From JBMOMT01 sp049324835 (GTDB taxonomy: Bacteria; Chloroflexota; Anaerolineae; CAYNKW01), in NCBI GenBank assembly GCA_049324835.1, contig JBMOMT010000046.1:1-64000 (forward strand): 64,000 bases of DNA. The letters are read 5' to 3'. A program made the translations under genes and the position numbers. Below, piece after piece: positions 34,614 through 43,531 of the stretch (the stretch's first letter is position 1; every line of letters starts with the position of its first letter). A model generated the notes under the pieces. It saw nothing but the letters and a program-made list of their open reading frames with translations. It ran no database searches and was not told the DNA's origin.

Positions 34614-36431
34614 ATGAAAACAAGATCGGTCTGGCAAATTGTGAGCGCGCTGCTCTGGCTGCTGCTGTTGGTCGCCATCGGGCCGGCGAGCAGCGGGCGA
34701 CCCTCTTTCGCCTCGCCGGGCATCCAGTCCGCCGTCACCGTCACCAGCCCCTCCGGCGCGGCGAGCGACATAGTGGCCGACGGCGATGACTTTTTCACCC
34801 GCATCCTCGGCGATCCGCGCGACATGAATGACCGTCTCGATCTACGCTGGCAGGATGGCATCAGCAACATCTCGGTTACTGGCGGTATCTGGCAAGGTAG
34901 TTGGACAACCCTTGGCACAGTCTATGCGCTCTTTCCTGGCCTGGGCCCGGGTGAAGCCCAGATTGGGCCAGTGGGCAGCCTGTACCCCATCGACACTACC
35001 GTTTATCGCCATCTCAGTTTCCGTGCGTACAGCGCCAATAGTGCCAGCTATGTCTGGTGGGCGTATCCTGGCTACCAAAACGGTGCCAGCGCGGTCGCTA
35101 CGGGTGCTATCTCTGCCGGTCAATGGAAGACGGCCATCCACACTCTGAGCTCAGGCTGGAGCGGCTCAATGCAGGGACTACGCCTCCAACTCCAACAAGC
35201 GGCCTCCGATTTGAGGATCGACTGGCTGCGCCTGACCAACCCCGCCACCTCGCCCAGCTTTAACATCACCTGGTCTGGCGCTGGCAGCGGCGAGGTGGAC
35301 ATCTACTGCGACGACGACACCAGCTTTGGCAACGGCGCCATCGCCCAGATCGCCAACGACACAGCCAACGATGGCAGTTTCACCTGGCAGACGGCCGCCT
35401 TTCCGCCGGGCGCGTATTACATCTATGTCGAGCACAACAGCGACGGCGCCGGCAACGGCGATTACAGCAGCGGCCCGCTGACCATCGCGCCGACGCCCAT
35501 TCTGGATTTCACCGCGCCCAGCGTCACCAGCGGCGACGATTACGCCACCGCCGTGGTGGGCAGTCCGTGGGACATGAGCGACGATAGCAGTATCCTTGGC
35601 CTCGATTGGACGCGCTGCAACATTCGCGATCTCTCTTTTAGTGGCGGGCAGATGCACGCCACAGTAGACCACGCAGCGTGGTGTTCTGGCTCAGACCCGG
35701 ATGCTGAATCGTTTGTTTACCTCAATGTAGACCCCGGGCAGCCCATCGATACCACCAAGTACAAATACCTTTCCTGGCGGTGGTATGTCGAAGGTGACTG
35801 GTCGAGCGCCGATGCTCGCCTGAGCGATGAGAACGGTTGGATCACACGCTTTATCTACTTCTCTACATGGCCTCCGACGAGCGGTAACACGCTGAACGAC
35901 GTGATCATTTGGGAGGGGTGGAACGCGTATACCGTTGACCTTTCACAGCCGGACTCTCTGGACGACGCCAGCCCTGGTTCAGGCCCCGGTTGGACAGGGA
36001 CCAAAGGCGCTCTCCGTTTTGACTTTATGGAAGCAGCCGTAAATACTTTTGATTTCGACGTCGATTACCTGCTGCTCACCGCCGATCCCACCGCCCAGGC
36101 CGGCAGCAGCTACACTATCCAGTGGACCATCCAGGCCAGCGAGCGGCCCATGACCATCACCCTCAAATACGATACCGACACGGACCCCACCGGTTTTGCC
36201 GGCACCATCGCCACCCTGACGCCCGGCGGCGATGGCACGCCGCTGCCCGGCCCGTACTATATCTATTTGCCCCTGGCGCTCAAGAATTACCAGCCAGACC
36301 TGCCCGCCGAGGGTGTGTATCGCTGGAGCGTGCCCGGCGCGCTTGCCGGCGCGTATTACATCTATGCCCAGGTCGATGACGGCCTCAACGTGGTGGGCTG
36401 GTACAGCCAGGCGCCGCTGGTCATCGAATAA
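34614..36431 (+). CDS. secreted protein with two-fold beta-sandwich repeats
   Basis: A 605-residue protein from ATG 34614 behind GGAGGG; the upstream open frame covers the promoter. A signal peptide (about 1-33) precedes two similar units: residues about 60-225 then about 307-490. Compare DDFFTRILGDPRDMNDRLDL with DDYATAVVGSPWDMSDDSSI, and ISNISVTGGIWQ with IRDLSFSGGQMH. Each unit is followed by a shorter Ig-like segment ending AAFPPGAYYIYVEHN or GALAGAYYIYAQVDD. The motif YYIYLPLALKNYQP interrupts the second Ig-like part; similar LPL-LKN motifs recur in secreted Chloroflexota proteins. Probably a surface or extracellular polysaccharide-associated protein; no catalytic residues are recognised. 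Confidence 0.75.
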   Translation: MKTRSVWQIVSALLWLLLLVAIGPASSGRPSFASPGIQSAVTVTSPSGAASDIVADGDDFFTRILGDPRDMNDRLDLRWQDGISNISVTGGIWQGSWTTLGTVYALFPGLGPGEAQIGPVGSLYPIDTTVYRHLSFRAYSANSASYVWWAYPGYQNGASAVATGAISAGQWKTAIHTLSSGWSGSMQGLRLQLQQAASDLRIDWLRLTNPATSPSFNITWSGAGSGEVDIYCDDDTSFGNGAIAQIANDTANDGSFTWQTAAFPPGAYYIYVEHNSDGAGNGDYSSGPLTIAPTPILDFTAPSVTSGDDYATAVVGSPWDMSDDSSILGLDWTRCNIRDLSFSGGQMHATVDHAAWCSGSDPDAESFVYLNVDPGQPIDTTKYKYLSWRWYVEGDWSSADARLSDENGWITRFIYFSTWPPTSGNTLNDVIIWEGWNAYTVDLSQPDSLDDASPGSGPGWTGTKGALRFDFMEAAVNTFDFDVDYLLLTADPTAQAGSSYTIQWTIQASERPMTITLKYDTDTDPTGFAGTIATLTPGGDGTPLPGPYYIYLPLALKNYQPDLPAEGVYRWSVPGALAGAYYIYAQVDDGLNVVGWYSQAPLVIE

Positions 36432-36438
36432 CCTCTTC

Positions 36439-36453
36439 AGGTGCGACGCACCT
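36439..36453. repeat. AGGTGCGACGCACCT palindrome
   Basis: A 15-bp palindrome around one central base, in the spacer after the secreted protein gene; a member of the AGGTGCRACGCA family. Confidence 0.6.
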
Positions 36454-36497
36454 TGGAGACTCGGAGGCGCATCTCGTTGCGACGGGCTGCGCCTCTT

Positions 36498-36526
36498 TTG
36501 ACAACCCCCTCCCTCTGCGGTATAAT
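36498..36526 (+). promoter_or_regulatory. consensus promoter of the GT2 gene at 36557
   Basis: TTGACA (36498-36503), 17 nt, TATAAT (36521-36526), exact consensus. It divides the glycan locus into at least two transcription units. Confidence 0.7.
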
Positions 36527-36556
36527 CGGGCGCGTTGGCTGAAGGAGTGGCTGCTC

Positions 36557-37498
36557 TTGCCCAAGCTCGTCTGTGTGATTATCCCAACGTGGAACGGCCG
36601 GGCGTTTCTGGCGTATTGTCTGCCTGCCGTAGCGGCGCAACTGGGCGCCGAGGCTGAGTTGGTGGTGGTGGACAATGGCTCGCAAGACGGCACGGCCGAC
36701 TGGCTGGCCCAACACTTTCCCCGCGTCAGGCTCCTGCGCAACCCCACCAATCTGGGTTTTGCCGTGGCAGTTAATCAGGGCATCCGGGCCACGGCGAGCG
36801 AATTCGTCGTCCTGCTGAACGATGACACGGTCGTCGATGACGGCTGGCTGGCGGCGCTGATCCAGGCGGCCGGCAGCGATCCGGACGTGGGCATGTGCGC
36901 CTGCCACATCCTCCGGGCTGATGCGCCGCACCTGTTCGATTCGGCCGGCATCGAGGTCGATTGGGCCGGTGTGGCCTGGAATCGCTGGGCGGGCGATCCG
37001 GCAGAGACGCATCCGGGCCTGGAGCCGGAGGCGGTTTTTGGCGCCTGTGGCGCAGCGGCGCTGTACCGGCGCGCCATGCTGGATCAGATCGGCCTGTTCG
37101 ACGAAGATTTTTTCGCCTATTACGAAGACGTCGACCTGGCCTGGCGCGCCCGGCGGGCCGGCTGGCGCTGCCTCTATGTGCCGCGCGCCCGGCTGTTGCA
37201 CGCCCACTCTGGCACGGGCCGCCGCGTCCCCGAGCTCAAGCGTTACCTCATTGGCCGCAACAAACTCTGGACGCTGGTCAAGAATTACCCGCTGGCCTGG
37301 CTGTGCTGGCGCTGGCCCCTCATCCTGCTGATCGACGCCGCCATGGCCGTGGGTATGGCCCTCAAAGAGCGGAACGGGGCGTCGCTGCGCGGGCGGTGGG
37401 ACGCCCTGCGGGCGCTGCCGCGTTTTTGGCGCAAGCGAACGCCCGGCGCGGGCGAGTCGGCGCCGCTGGTGGCGGCCCGCCCACCGTGGAAAATGTAG
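36557..37498 (+). CDS. GT2 glycosyltransferase, rhamnosyltransferase-like
   Basis: A 313-residue protein from TTG 36557 with GAAGGAG nine bases upstream. GT-A motifs: LVCVIIPTWNGRAF, VVVDNGSQDGTADW, VLLNDDTVVDDGW, EDFFAYYEDVDLAWRARRAG. It is shorter than the tandem pair at 22607-25167 and lacks their conserved tail. It would transfer a nucleotide-activated sugar in the cytoplasm. Confidence 0.9.
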   Translation: MPKLVCVIIPTWNGRAFLAYCLPAVAAQLGAEAELVVVDNGSQDGTADWLAQHFPRVRLLRNPTNLGFAVAVNQGIRATASEFVVLLNDDTVVDDGWLAALIQAAGSDPDVGMCACHILRADAPHLFDSAGIEVDWAGVAWNRWAGDPAETHPGLEPEAVFGACGAAALYRRAMLDQIGLFDEDFFAYYEDVDLAWRARRAGWRCLYVPRARLLHAHSGTGRRVPELKRYLIGRNKLWTLVKNYPLAWLCWRWPLILLIDAAMAVGMALKERNGASLRGRWDALRALPRFWRKRTPGAGESAPLVAARPPWKM

Positions 37499-37725
37499 AC
37501 GGTGGGCTGTGTTTACGGCTATGCGGCGGCAGGATGATTGGCGCATGGATTTCAGATTCACGCAGACAAAGGCCCACAAAATCAGCGTTTATCGGCGTTA
37601 ATCTGCGTCCTGGTTAAGATCGTAATTTGCCGGTGTCCAACACGGATCAAGATTTTGTTTTCAATGCGTAAAAATCTGTGTGCATCTGTGTCCGATGAGC
37701 TTGAGGTGCGGCAGGAGGCCGCGCT
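37499..37725. other. intergenic spacer with inverted AT-rich repeat-like sequence
   Basis: No gene seen. GGATTTCAGATTCACGCAGA-type and AATCTGCGTCC-type stretches occur on both strands, as in widespread spacer repeats. AGGAGG at 37714-37719 is the ribosome site of the next gene. Confidence 0.4.
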
Positions 37726-38694
37726 ATGAAACTGGTGATCCAGATCCCCTGTTACAACGAAGAGACTACCCTGCCCCTCACCCTCCAGGACCTGCCGGCG
37801 AGCCTGCCGGGAATCGACTGTCTGGAATGGCTGGTGGTGGACGACGGCAGCATCGACGGCACGGCTGCGGTGGCGCGGCAGATGGGTGTGCACCACGTGG
37901 TGCGGCACCCGCGCAACATGGGCCTGGCCCAGGCCTTTCTCACCGGTCTGGAGGCGGCGCTCAAGGCCGGGGCCGATATCATCGTCAACACCGACGCCGA
38001 TAACCAATACTGGGGCGCGGACGTCGCTCGACTGGTGCAGCCCATCGTCGACGGCCAGGCCGACATCGTCGTCGGCGACCGGGGCGTGGGCACGGTGGCC
38101 CATTTCTCGCCGCTCAAACGCTGGCTGCAGCGGCTGGGCAGCCGGGTGGTGGGCCTGGCCTCCGGCGCGGCGGTGGCCGACGCCACCAGCGGCTTTCGCG
38201 CCCTCAGCCGCGAGGCCGCGCTGCGCACCATCGTCTACAGCCAATACTCTTACACGCTGGAGACGCTCATCCAGGCCGGCAGCCGGCGCATGACGGTGGC
38301 CTACGTCCCCATCCGCACCAACCCCCAGATGCGCCGTTCGCGCCTGATGCGCAGCCTGCCGCAGTATCTGGTCAACTCGGGCGCCACCATCCTGCGCATC
38401 TACACCATGTATCGCCCGTTGCGCGTCTTTTTGGTCATCGGCGGGGCGCTGATCCTGATCGGGTTGGTGATCGGCCTTCGGTTTCTGTTTTTTTACCTTG
38501 CCGGCCGGGGCATGGGCCATGTGCAGTCGCTCATCCTGGCGGCCATCCTGACCATCGTCGGTTTTCAGGTCTGCCTCATCGGCTTGATAGCCGATCTGGT
38601 GGGCTTTAACCGCAAGATTTTGGAAGAAACGCTCTACCGGGTGCGGCAGTTAGAGCTGGAATGGCAGAATGAAAAGCGCCTGGACAAAGAGTGA
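37726..38694 (+). CDS. GT2 polyprenyl-phosphate sugar transferase (Dpm1-like) with membrane tail
   Basis: A 322-residue protein starting at ATG 37726. Catalytic half: MKLVIQIPCYNEETTL, WLVVDDGSIDGTAAV, IIVNTDADNQYWGADV and DATSGFRALSREAA. Two membrane segments follow (about 228-250 and 266-290; VFLVIGGALILIGLVIGLRF). This is the subgroup that makes polyprenyl-phosphate-linked sugars, perhaps the donor for the GT-C-like proteins in this locus. It overlaps the next gene by 26 bases. Confidence 0.9.
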   Translation: MKLVIQIPCYNEETTLPLTLQDLPASLPGIDCLEWLVVDDGSIDGTAAVARQMGVHHVVRHPRNMGLAQAFLTGLEAALKAGADIIVNTDADNQYWGADVARLVQPIVDGQADIVVGDRGVGTVAHFSPLKRWLQRLGSRVVGLASGAAVADATSGFRALSREAALRTIVYSQYSYTLETLIQAGSRRMTVAYVPIRTNPQMRRSRLMRSLPQYLVNSGATILRIYTMYRPLRVFLVIGGALILIGLVIGLRFLFFYLAGRGMGHVQSLILAAILTIVGFQVCLIGLIADLVGFNRKILEETLYRVRQLELEWQNEKRLDKE

Positions 38695-41116
38695 TCGACG
38701 GCTCCGGTGGGGGGTGTTCTTTTTGCTGGCGATCTTGCTCTCCACGGCGGGCTGCGCCGAACAATCCGATGCCGCGCAGCCTCTCTCTGCCCAGCCCGCC
38801 GGCGAGATCGCCGGCGAGCGCAGCGTGGGACAGACCTTTGTCGCTCTGGATGACGGCCTGAGCCGCATCGACGTGCTGCTGGCGACCTATGCCCGTCACA
38901 ACAGCGGCCGGCTGGTCTTTGGTCTGAGACAAGCGCCCGCCGGCGCCGACGACCTGGTCCGCATCGAGGTCGAGGCAGCGACGATCCGGGACAACGCCTA
39001 TCACGCTTTTCGCTTCGATCCGATCCCCGATTCGGGCGGGCGCTCGTTTTACTTTTTTTTGCAGGCGCCGGAGGCCGCGCCCGGCAACGCCGTGACGGTC
39101 TGGCAGAGCGCGCTCGATATCTACCCCGGCGGCAGCGCCGTCGTCGCCGGGCAGCCGCAATCGACCGACCTGGTCTTTCGCGCCTTTACGCGCTACGATC
39201 TGGCCGAGCTGGCGGCCGATGTCCGGTGGGGGCTGGGTCAGCGCGGCTGGGTATTGCTCGTGGGTGGGCTGTTGTTCACCCTGCCGGGTTTCGCGCTGAG
39301 CCTGTGGCTGCCACGCGACAGGTCGATTCCCCTGGTCGAGTGTGTGATCCTGAGCACGGGCCTGAGCCTGGCGATCCTGGTTCTGCTGGTGTATCTGGCC
39401 CAGATTTTTCCTCTGCGGCTGGGGCCATGGGCGGCGTGGGGGCTGCTGCTGGTATCGGCGTTGATGGTCGGGTGGCGTCGGCGCGGCGCGCTGACGCGCT
39501 GGCGGCCCGATCCGGCTCACCTGGCTCTGGGCATCGTTTTCGGCCTGACGCTGGCCGTGCGGCTGCTGGCGGCGGCCGATCTGGCAGCGCCCATGTGGGG
39601 TGATTCCTACCAGCACACCCTGATCCTGCAACTGGTGCTGGATCACGGCGGGCTGTTTCAATCCTGGCAGCCGTATGCGCCGCTGGCCTCGTTCACCTAT
39701 CATTTTGGCTTTCACGCCGCGGCTGCCTTTTTCCAGTGGCTCACCGGTCTTTCGGCGCTGTCTACGGTGTTGTGGGCGGGCCAGATGCTGAATGCTCTGG
39801 CCGTGTTGGCTCTCTACCCGCTGGCGGTGAAAATCGCGGCGGGCAATCGTTGGGCAGGCGTGGCGGCCGTCGCGATCGCCGGGTTATTCTCCCAGATGCC
39901 CATGTACTATGTCAATTGGGGGCGGTACACCCAACTGGCTGGCCAGGTCATGTTGCCCGTGGTGATGTGGCTCACCTGGGAGGTGTTGGAGCGCCGCCAG
40001 CGCGACTGGCGTTTGGCGGCCGTGGCGGCGCTGGCGGTGGCCGGCCTGGCGCTGACGCACTATCGTGTGTTGTTGATCTATGCCGCCTTTGCCCTGGCGC
40101 TGGGCCTGATCGGGCTCTGGCGGCGGCGGGACAGGCCCACAGAAGTGATTCTGCGCCTCGGCGCGCTGGGCGGCGCGGCCCTGCTCATCACCCTGCCGTG
40201 GCTGGTCCACTCGCAGGCGGGCAGGCTGCCGCATTGGATGGGCAATCGTCTGGATGCGCCCGCGGCGGTATCGGCCCTTGCCCAGGCGGCAGAGGCGGTG
40301 GCGCAGGTGTTGAGCCACACGGATGGCTGGCTGCTGGGTCTGGCGGCGCTGGGCGGCCTGTGGAGTGCGCTCAAAAGGCAGCGCGGCGGCGTAACGATCT
40401 CGTTGTGGCTGGCGGCGAGTTTTTTGCTGGCCAACCTGCACCTGCTTGGATTGGCCGGTGGGGGGATCGTGGACAATTTTACCCTGGCCATCGCGGCCTA
40501 TATTCCCCTGGCTCTGCTGGCTGGCCTCCTGATCGGCGGCCTGATCGATGCCGGCCGCGCGCGCTGGAAACAGGGCACAGAGCGACTGGTCCTGATCGGG
40601 GTGTGTGTTCTGGGGCTGTGGGGCGGGGCGCAGCGCTTCACCGATGTCGAGCCGGCCACTCACGCCCTCCTCACCCGCCAGGACCTGGCCGCCATGGGCT
40701 GGATCCGGGCGCACGTACCACCCGACGCCAGGTTTCTGATCAATTCGTTGCGCGCGTATGGCGGTAGAGCGGTGGTGGGCTCGGATGGCGGCTGGTGGCT
40801 GCCGCTGCTCACCGGCCGGGCCAACACCGTGCCGCCGCTGACTTATAGCCTGGAGCAGGGGAGCGAGCCGGGTTATTTCGAGCAGGTGGCGGCTTTTGCC
40901 GACCGGCTGCAGGGGGCCGCTCTGGACGCGCCGGAAACGCGAGCCTGGCTGCGGCAGCAGGGTGTGACGCACGTCTACATCGGCCAGCAGCAGGGGCGGG
41001 TCAACTATTCCGGCAGCGAGGTGTTGGACGCCGACGCTCTTTTGGACAGCCGGTACTACCGGCCGGTTTACCACGAGGACGAGGTCTGGGTATTCGAGTT
41101 GGTCGTTGATGAATGA
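38669..41116 (+). CDS. large polytopic membrane protein with N-terminal GQTF domain, GT-C-like
   Basis: An 815-residue protein from ATG 38669 inside the previous gene. A signal/lipobox-like start (LLSTAGC) leads to a GQTF domain (about 45-173; GERSVGQTFVALDDGLSRID, YFFLQAPEAAPGNAVTVWQS). Then about 12 membrane segments (about 190-660) with MWGDSYQHTLILQLVLDHGG and ASFTYHFGFHAAAAFF, a layout like GT-C family lipid-linked sugar transferases, with an acidic residue in the first extracytoplasmic loop. The C-terminal 150 residues (AMGWIRAHVPPDARFLINS, VTHVYIGQQQG) are extracytoplasmic. The transferase role is inference from topology and context. Confidence 0.75.
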   Translation: MKSAWTKSDRRLRWGVFFLLAILLSTAGCAEQSDAAQPLSAQPAGEIAGERSVGQTFVALDDGLSRIDVLLATYARHNSGRLVFGLRQAPAGADDLVRIEVEAATIRDNAYHAFRFDPIPDSGGRSFYFFLQAPEAAPGNAVTVWQSALDIYPGGSAVVAGQPQSTDLVFRAFTRYDLAELAADVRWGLGQRGWVLLVGGLLFTLPGFALSLWLPRDRSIPLVECVILSTGLSLAILVLLVYLAQIFPLRLGPWAAWGLLLVSALMVGWRRRGALTRWRPDPAHLALGIVFGLTLAVRLLAAADLAAPMWGDSYQHTLILQLVLDHGGLFQSWQPYAPLASFTYHFGFHAAAAFFQWLTGLSALSTVLWAGQMLNALAVLALYPLAVKIAAGNRWAGVAAVAIAGLFSQMPMYYVNWGRYTQLAGQVMLPVVMWLTWEVLERRQRDWRLAAVAALAVAGLALTHYRVLLIYAAFALALGLIGLWRRRDRPTEVILRLGALGGAALLITLPWLVHSQAGRLPHWMGNRLDAPAAVSALAQAAEAVAQVLSHTDGWLLGLAALGGLWSALKRQRGGVTISLWLAASFLLANLHLLGLAGGGIVDNFTLAIAAYIPLALLAGLLIGGLIDAGRARWKQGTERLVLIGVCVLGLWGGAQRFTDVEPATHALLTRQDLAAMGWIRAHVPPDARFLINSLRAYGGRAVVGSDGGWWLPLLTGRANTVPPLTYSLEQGSEPGYFEQVAAFADRLQGAALDAPETRAWLRQQGVTHVYIGQQQGRVNYSGSEVLDADALLDSRYYRPVYHEDEVWVFELVVDE

Positions 41117-41132
41117 TGGTACGGGTTCAGCT

Positions 41133-42287
41133 ATGACAAACCGACCTCTGCGCGTGTGTTACTTTGGCACCTACCGGGCCAACTATTCACGCAACCAGAT
41201 CCTGATCGCGGGCCTGCGGCAGGCCGGGGTGGAGGTTGTCGAGTGCCACGCGCCGCTGTGGCGCGGCATCGAGGATCGGGTGCAGGCGGCCAGCGGCGGC
41301 TGGCGGCGGCCCGGATTTTTATGGCGTGTGCTCCGCACCTATTGGCGGCTTTTGCGCGCCTATGCGCGCGTCGGCGATTTCGACGTCATGGTGTTGGGCT
41401 ATCCGGGTCAGTTGGACGTTTTCCTGGCGCGTCTGCTCACCTGGCAACGGCGCAAACCGCTGGTGCTGGACGTGTTCATGTCGATCTATTTGATCGCTGC
41501 CGAGCGGGGGTTGGTGGCCAAAAGCCCGTTCACCGGGCGATGGATCGGTCGGTTGGAGAGATGGGCCTGTCTGCTTCCGGAGCGGTTGATCATCGACACG
41601 GCTGCCTATCGCGATTGGTTTGTCGAAACCTATCACCTTGCGCCTGAGCGGTTTCGTCTGGTGCCCACGGGCGCGGACGATCGTATTTTTACACCCGTGC
41701 CGGCCCAAGAGCGTGGGCCGGGCTTTTGTGTCATGCAATACAGCGGCTACCTGCCCGGCACCGGCGTCGATGTCATCCTCGAAGCGGCCAGCCGTCTGCA
41801 GGATGAGCCGGATATTCACTTTCACCTGTTGGGTGATGGGCAGCTCAAACCGCAGGCAGTGGCCCAGGCGCAAAGGCTGGGATTAAAAAACGTGACCTTT
41901 TTCGGTTGGGTGGACAAACACGAGCTGCCCTTGCGGGCGGCCGCGGCCGATGTCTGTCTGGGCGTATTTGCGCGCGCCGAACAATCGGAGCGGACGGTGG
42001 TGAACAAGGTCTACGAGGCGCTGGCCATGGCCAAGCCGCTCATCACCGGCGACTCGCCGACCGTCCGGGAGCACCTTGTCGATGGCGAGGAGGTGTTGTT
42101 GGTGCCACGCGAGGATCCAGATGCTCTGGCCCGGACCATTCTGCGCCTGTGGAACGATCCGGCCCTGGCCCGTTCTCTGGCCGAGCGGGGGCACGGGCGC
42201 TACCTGGCCGAGTATGCCATCGCCAGCCTGGGAGAAAAGCTGCGCCGGCATCTTCGAGAGCTCCTGGTCGAAAGAAAACAGGTATGA
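41133..42287 (+). CDS. GT4-family glycosyltransferase
   Basis: A 384-residue protein. ATG 41133 is preferred; ATG 41109 overlaps the previous stop and has no better ribosome site. N-terminal RVCYFGTYRANYSRNQILIA, donor half MQYSGYLPGTGVDVILEAA, FHLLGDGQLKPQA, TFFGWVDKHELPLRAAAADV and the EX7E-like VNKVYEALAMAKPLITGDS. A retaining GT-B enzyme, acting in the cytoplasm on nucleotide sugars. It overlaps the flippase gene by four bases. Confidence 0.9.
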   Translation: MTNRPLRVCYFGTYRANYSRNQILIAGLRQAGVEVVECHAPLWRGIEDRVQAASGGWRRPGFLWRVLRTYWRLLRAYARVGDFDVMVLGYPGQLDVFLARLLTWQRRKPLVLDVFMSIYLIAAERGLVAKSPFTGRWIGRLERWACLLPERLIIDTAAYRDWFVETYHLAPERFRLVPTGADDRIFTPVPAQERGPGFCVMQYSGYLPGTGVDVILEAASRLQDEPDIHFHLLGDGQLKPQAVAQAQRLGLKNVTFFGWVDKHELPLRAAAADVCLGVFARAEQSERTVVNKVYEALAMAKPLITGDSPTVREHLVDGEEVLLVPREDPDALARTILRLWNDPALARSLAERGHGRYLAEYAIASLGEKLRRHLRELLVERKQV

Positions 42288-43531
42288 AATTCCTCACCCT
42301 GAGCAATTGGGCGGTGGTGCTGCTTGGCCTGGTCGTCAACCAGGGCGTCAATGCGCTGGTGCTGATCGTCATTGCCCGCCAGGTGTCGCCGGTCGAGTAC
42401 GGGCAATACCTGGCCTGTTATGGATTGGCCAGCCTGATGATCGTTTTGCCCAATGCCGGGCTCGATGCCTTTTTGCTGGCCCGTGGCAGCGCCGATCCGG
42501 CCAACATGCCGCGCTGGTGGCAGAGCTCGGTGCGGCTGCGGCTGCGGCTGCTCCTGCTGTGGCTGGGGTTGATGATCCTGCTGAGTTTTTGCCTGGCTCC
42601 AGATACCTACCCGCTGGCCGTTTTGCTGCCTGTCACCGTGGGGTTGGCCTGTGATAGCCTGACGTTGCTGTCCTATTCGGCGTTGCGCGGCCTGGGTCGC
42701 CACGGACCGGTCACGGCAGCCCAGGTATTGGCCGCTTTGCTTCTGTTGGGGGTGACACTGGCCTGGCCGTTCGGTTCCGGGCAGATCGTCCGATTTTGTA
42801 TCTTTCGGGCGTTGCTCTCGGCGATTTTCGTCGCACCGGTGGGGTTGCTGGTGCGGCAATTCTTGCGGCAGCCCGTCGGGGTTACACCGGTTCGGTGTCT
42901 GTTTCAACAGGCCCGCCCCTTTGCCCTGGCCGACGTGGCCACAGCCGTCTATATGAAAGCCGATCTGACTATCGTTTCACTTTTCCTGGGGTCGGTGGGC
43001 GCCAGTGTCTATGGGCCGGCTTTGAGTATCGTCAACATGTCCTTTTTAGTGCCCAACGCACTCTATTTTTTCATGTTGCCGTTTCTCGCCAGGTCTTTTG
43101 CTGCCGACCGGCGCAGGTTCGCCCGGGTGGGTGCAGCGCAGCTTGGTATACAAGCGCTCTCCGGCATGGCGCTGGCGGCGATTCTGTTCTGGCTGGCCCC
43201 GATGACGATCCGGCAGGTGTTTGGCTCCGATTACGCTTCGTCGGTGCTGGTGCTCAAGCTGCTGAGCCCTATCCTGGTGCTCAAATCGTGCAGCTTTGGC
43301 CTGGCGGCGATTCTCACAGCTGCTGATCTACAGCCCTGGCGCACAGCAGTGCAGGTGGTGTGTGCCCTGTTCAACACCACTGCCAACCTGGTGGTGATCG
43401 GCACGTTGGGCATTCTGGGAGTGGCGATGGTCTACCTGTTCAGCGAGGCGCTGCTGCTGGCCGGGTACGTCTGGGCGGCCCATCGCCGGCGTGTGGGGCG
43501 TGGGGCCGTGCTGGGGCTGGCGCAGGCGTGA
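42284..43531 (+). CDS. Wzx-like oligosaccharide flippase (MATE/MOP superfamily)
   Basis: A 415-residue polytopic protein whose ATG overlaps the previous stop (ATGA). About 12 membrane segments; N-terminal NWAVVLLGLVVNQGVNALVL and RQVSPVEYGQYLACYGLASL are typical of polysaccharide flippases, as is the mid-protein DVATAVYMKADLTIVSLFLG. It would move lipid-linked repeat units across the membrane. It is the only clear exporter gene of the locus; no Wzy-like polymerase or ABC exporter was recognised. Confidence 0.88.
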   Translation: MKFLTLSNWAVVLLGLVVNQGVNALVLIVIARQVSPVEYGQYLACYGLASLMIVLPNAGLDAFLLARGSADPANMPRWWQSSVRLRLRLLLLWLGLMILLSFCLAPDTYPLAVLLPVTVGLACDSLTLLSYSALRGLGRHGPVTAAQVLAALLLLGVTLAWPFGSGQIVRFCIFRALLSAIFVAPVGLLVRQFLRQPVGVTPVRCLFQQARPFALADVATAVYMKADLTIVSLFLGSVGASVYGPALSIVNMSFLVPNALYFFMLPFLARSFAADRRRFARVGAAQLGIQALSGMALAAILFWLAPMTIRQVFGSDYASSVLVLKLLSPILVLKSCSFGLAAILTAADLQPWRTAVQVVCALFNTTANLVVIGTLGILGVAMVYLFSEALLLAGYVWAAHRRRVGRGAVLGLAQA

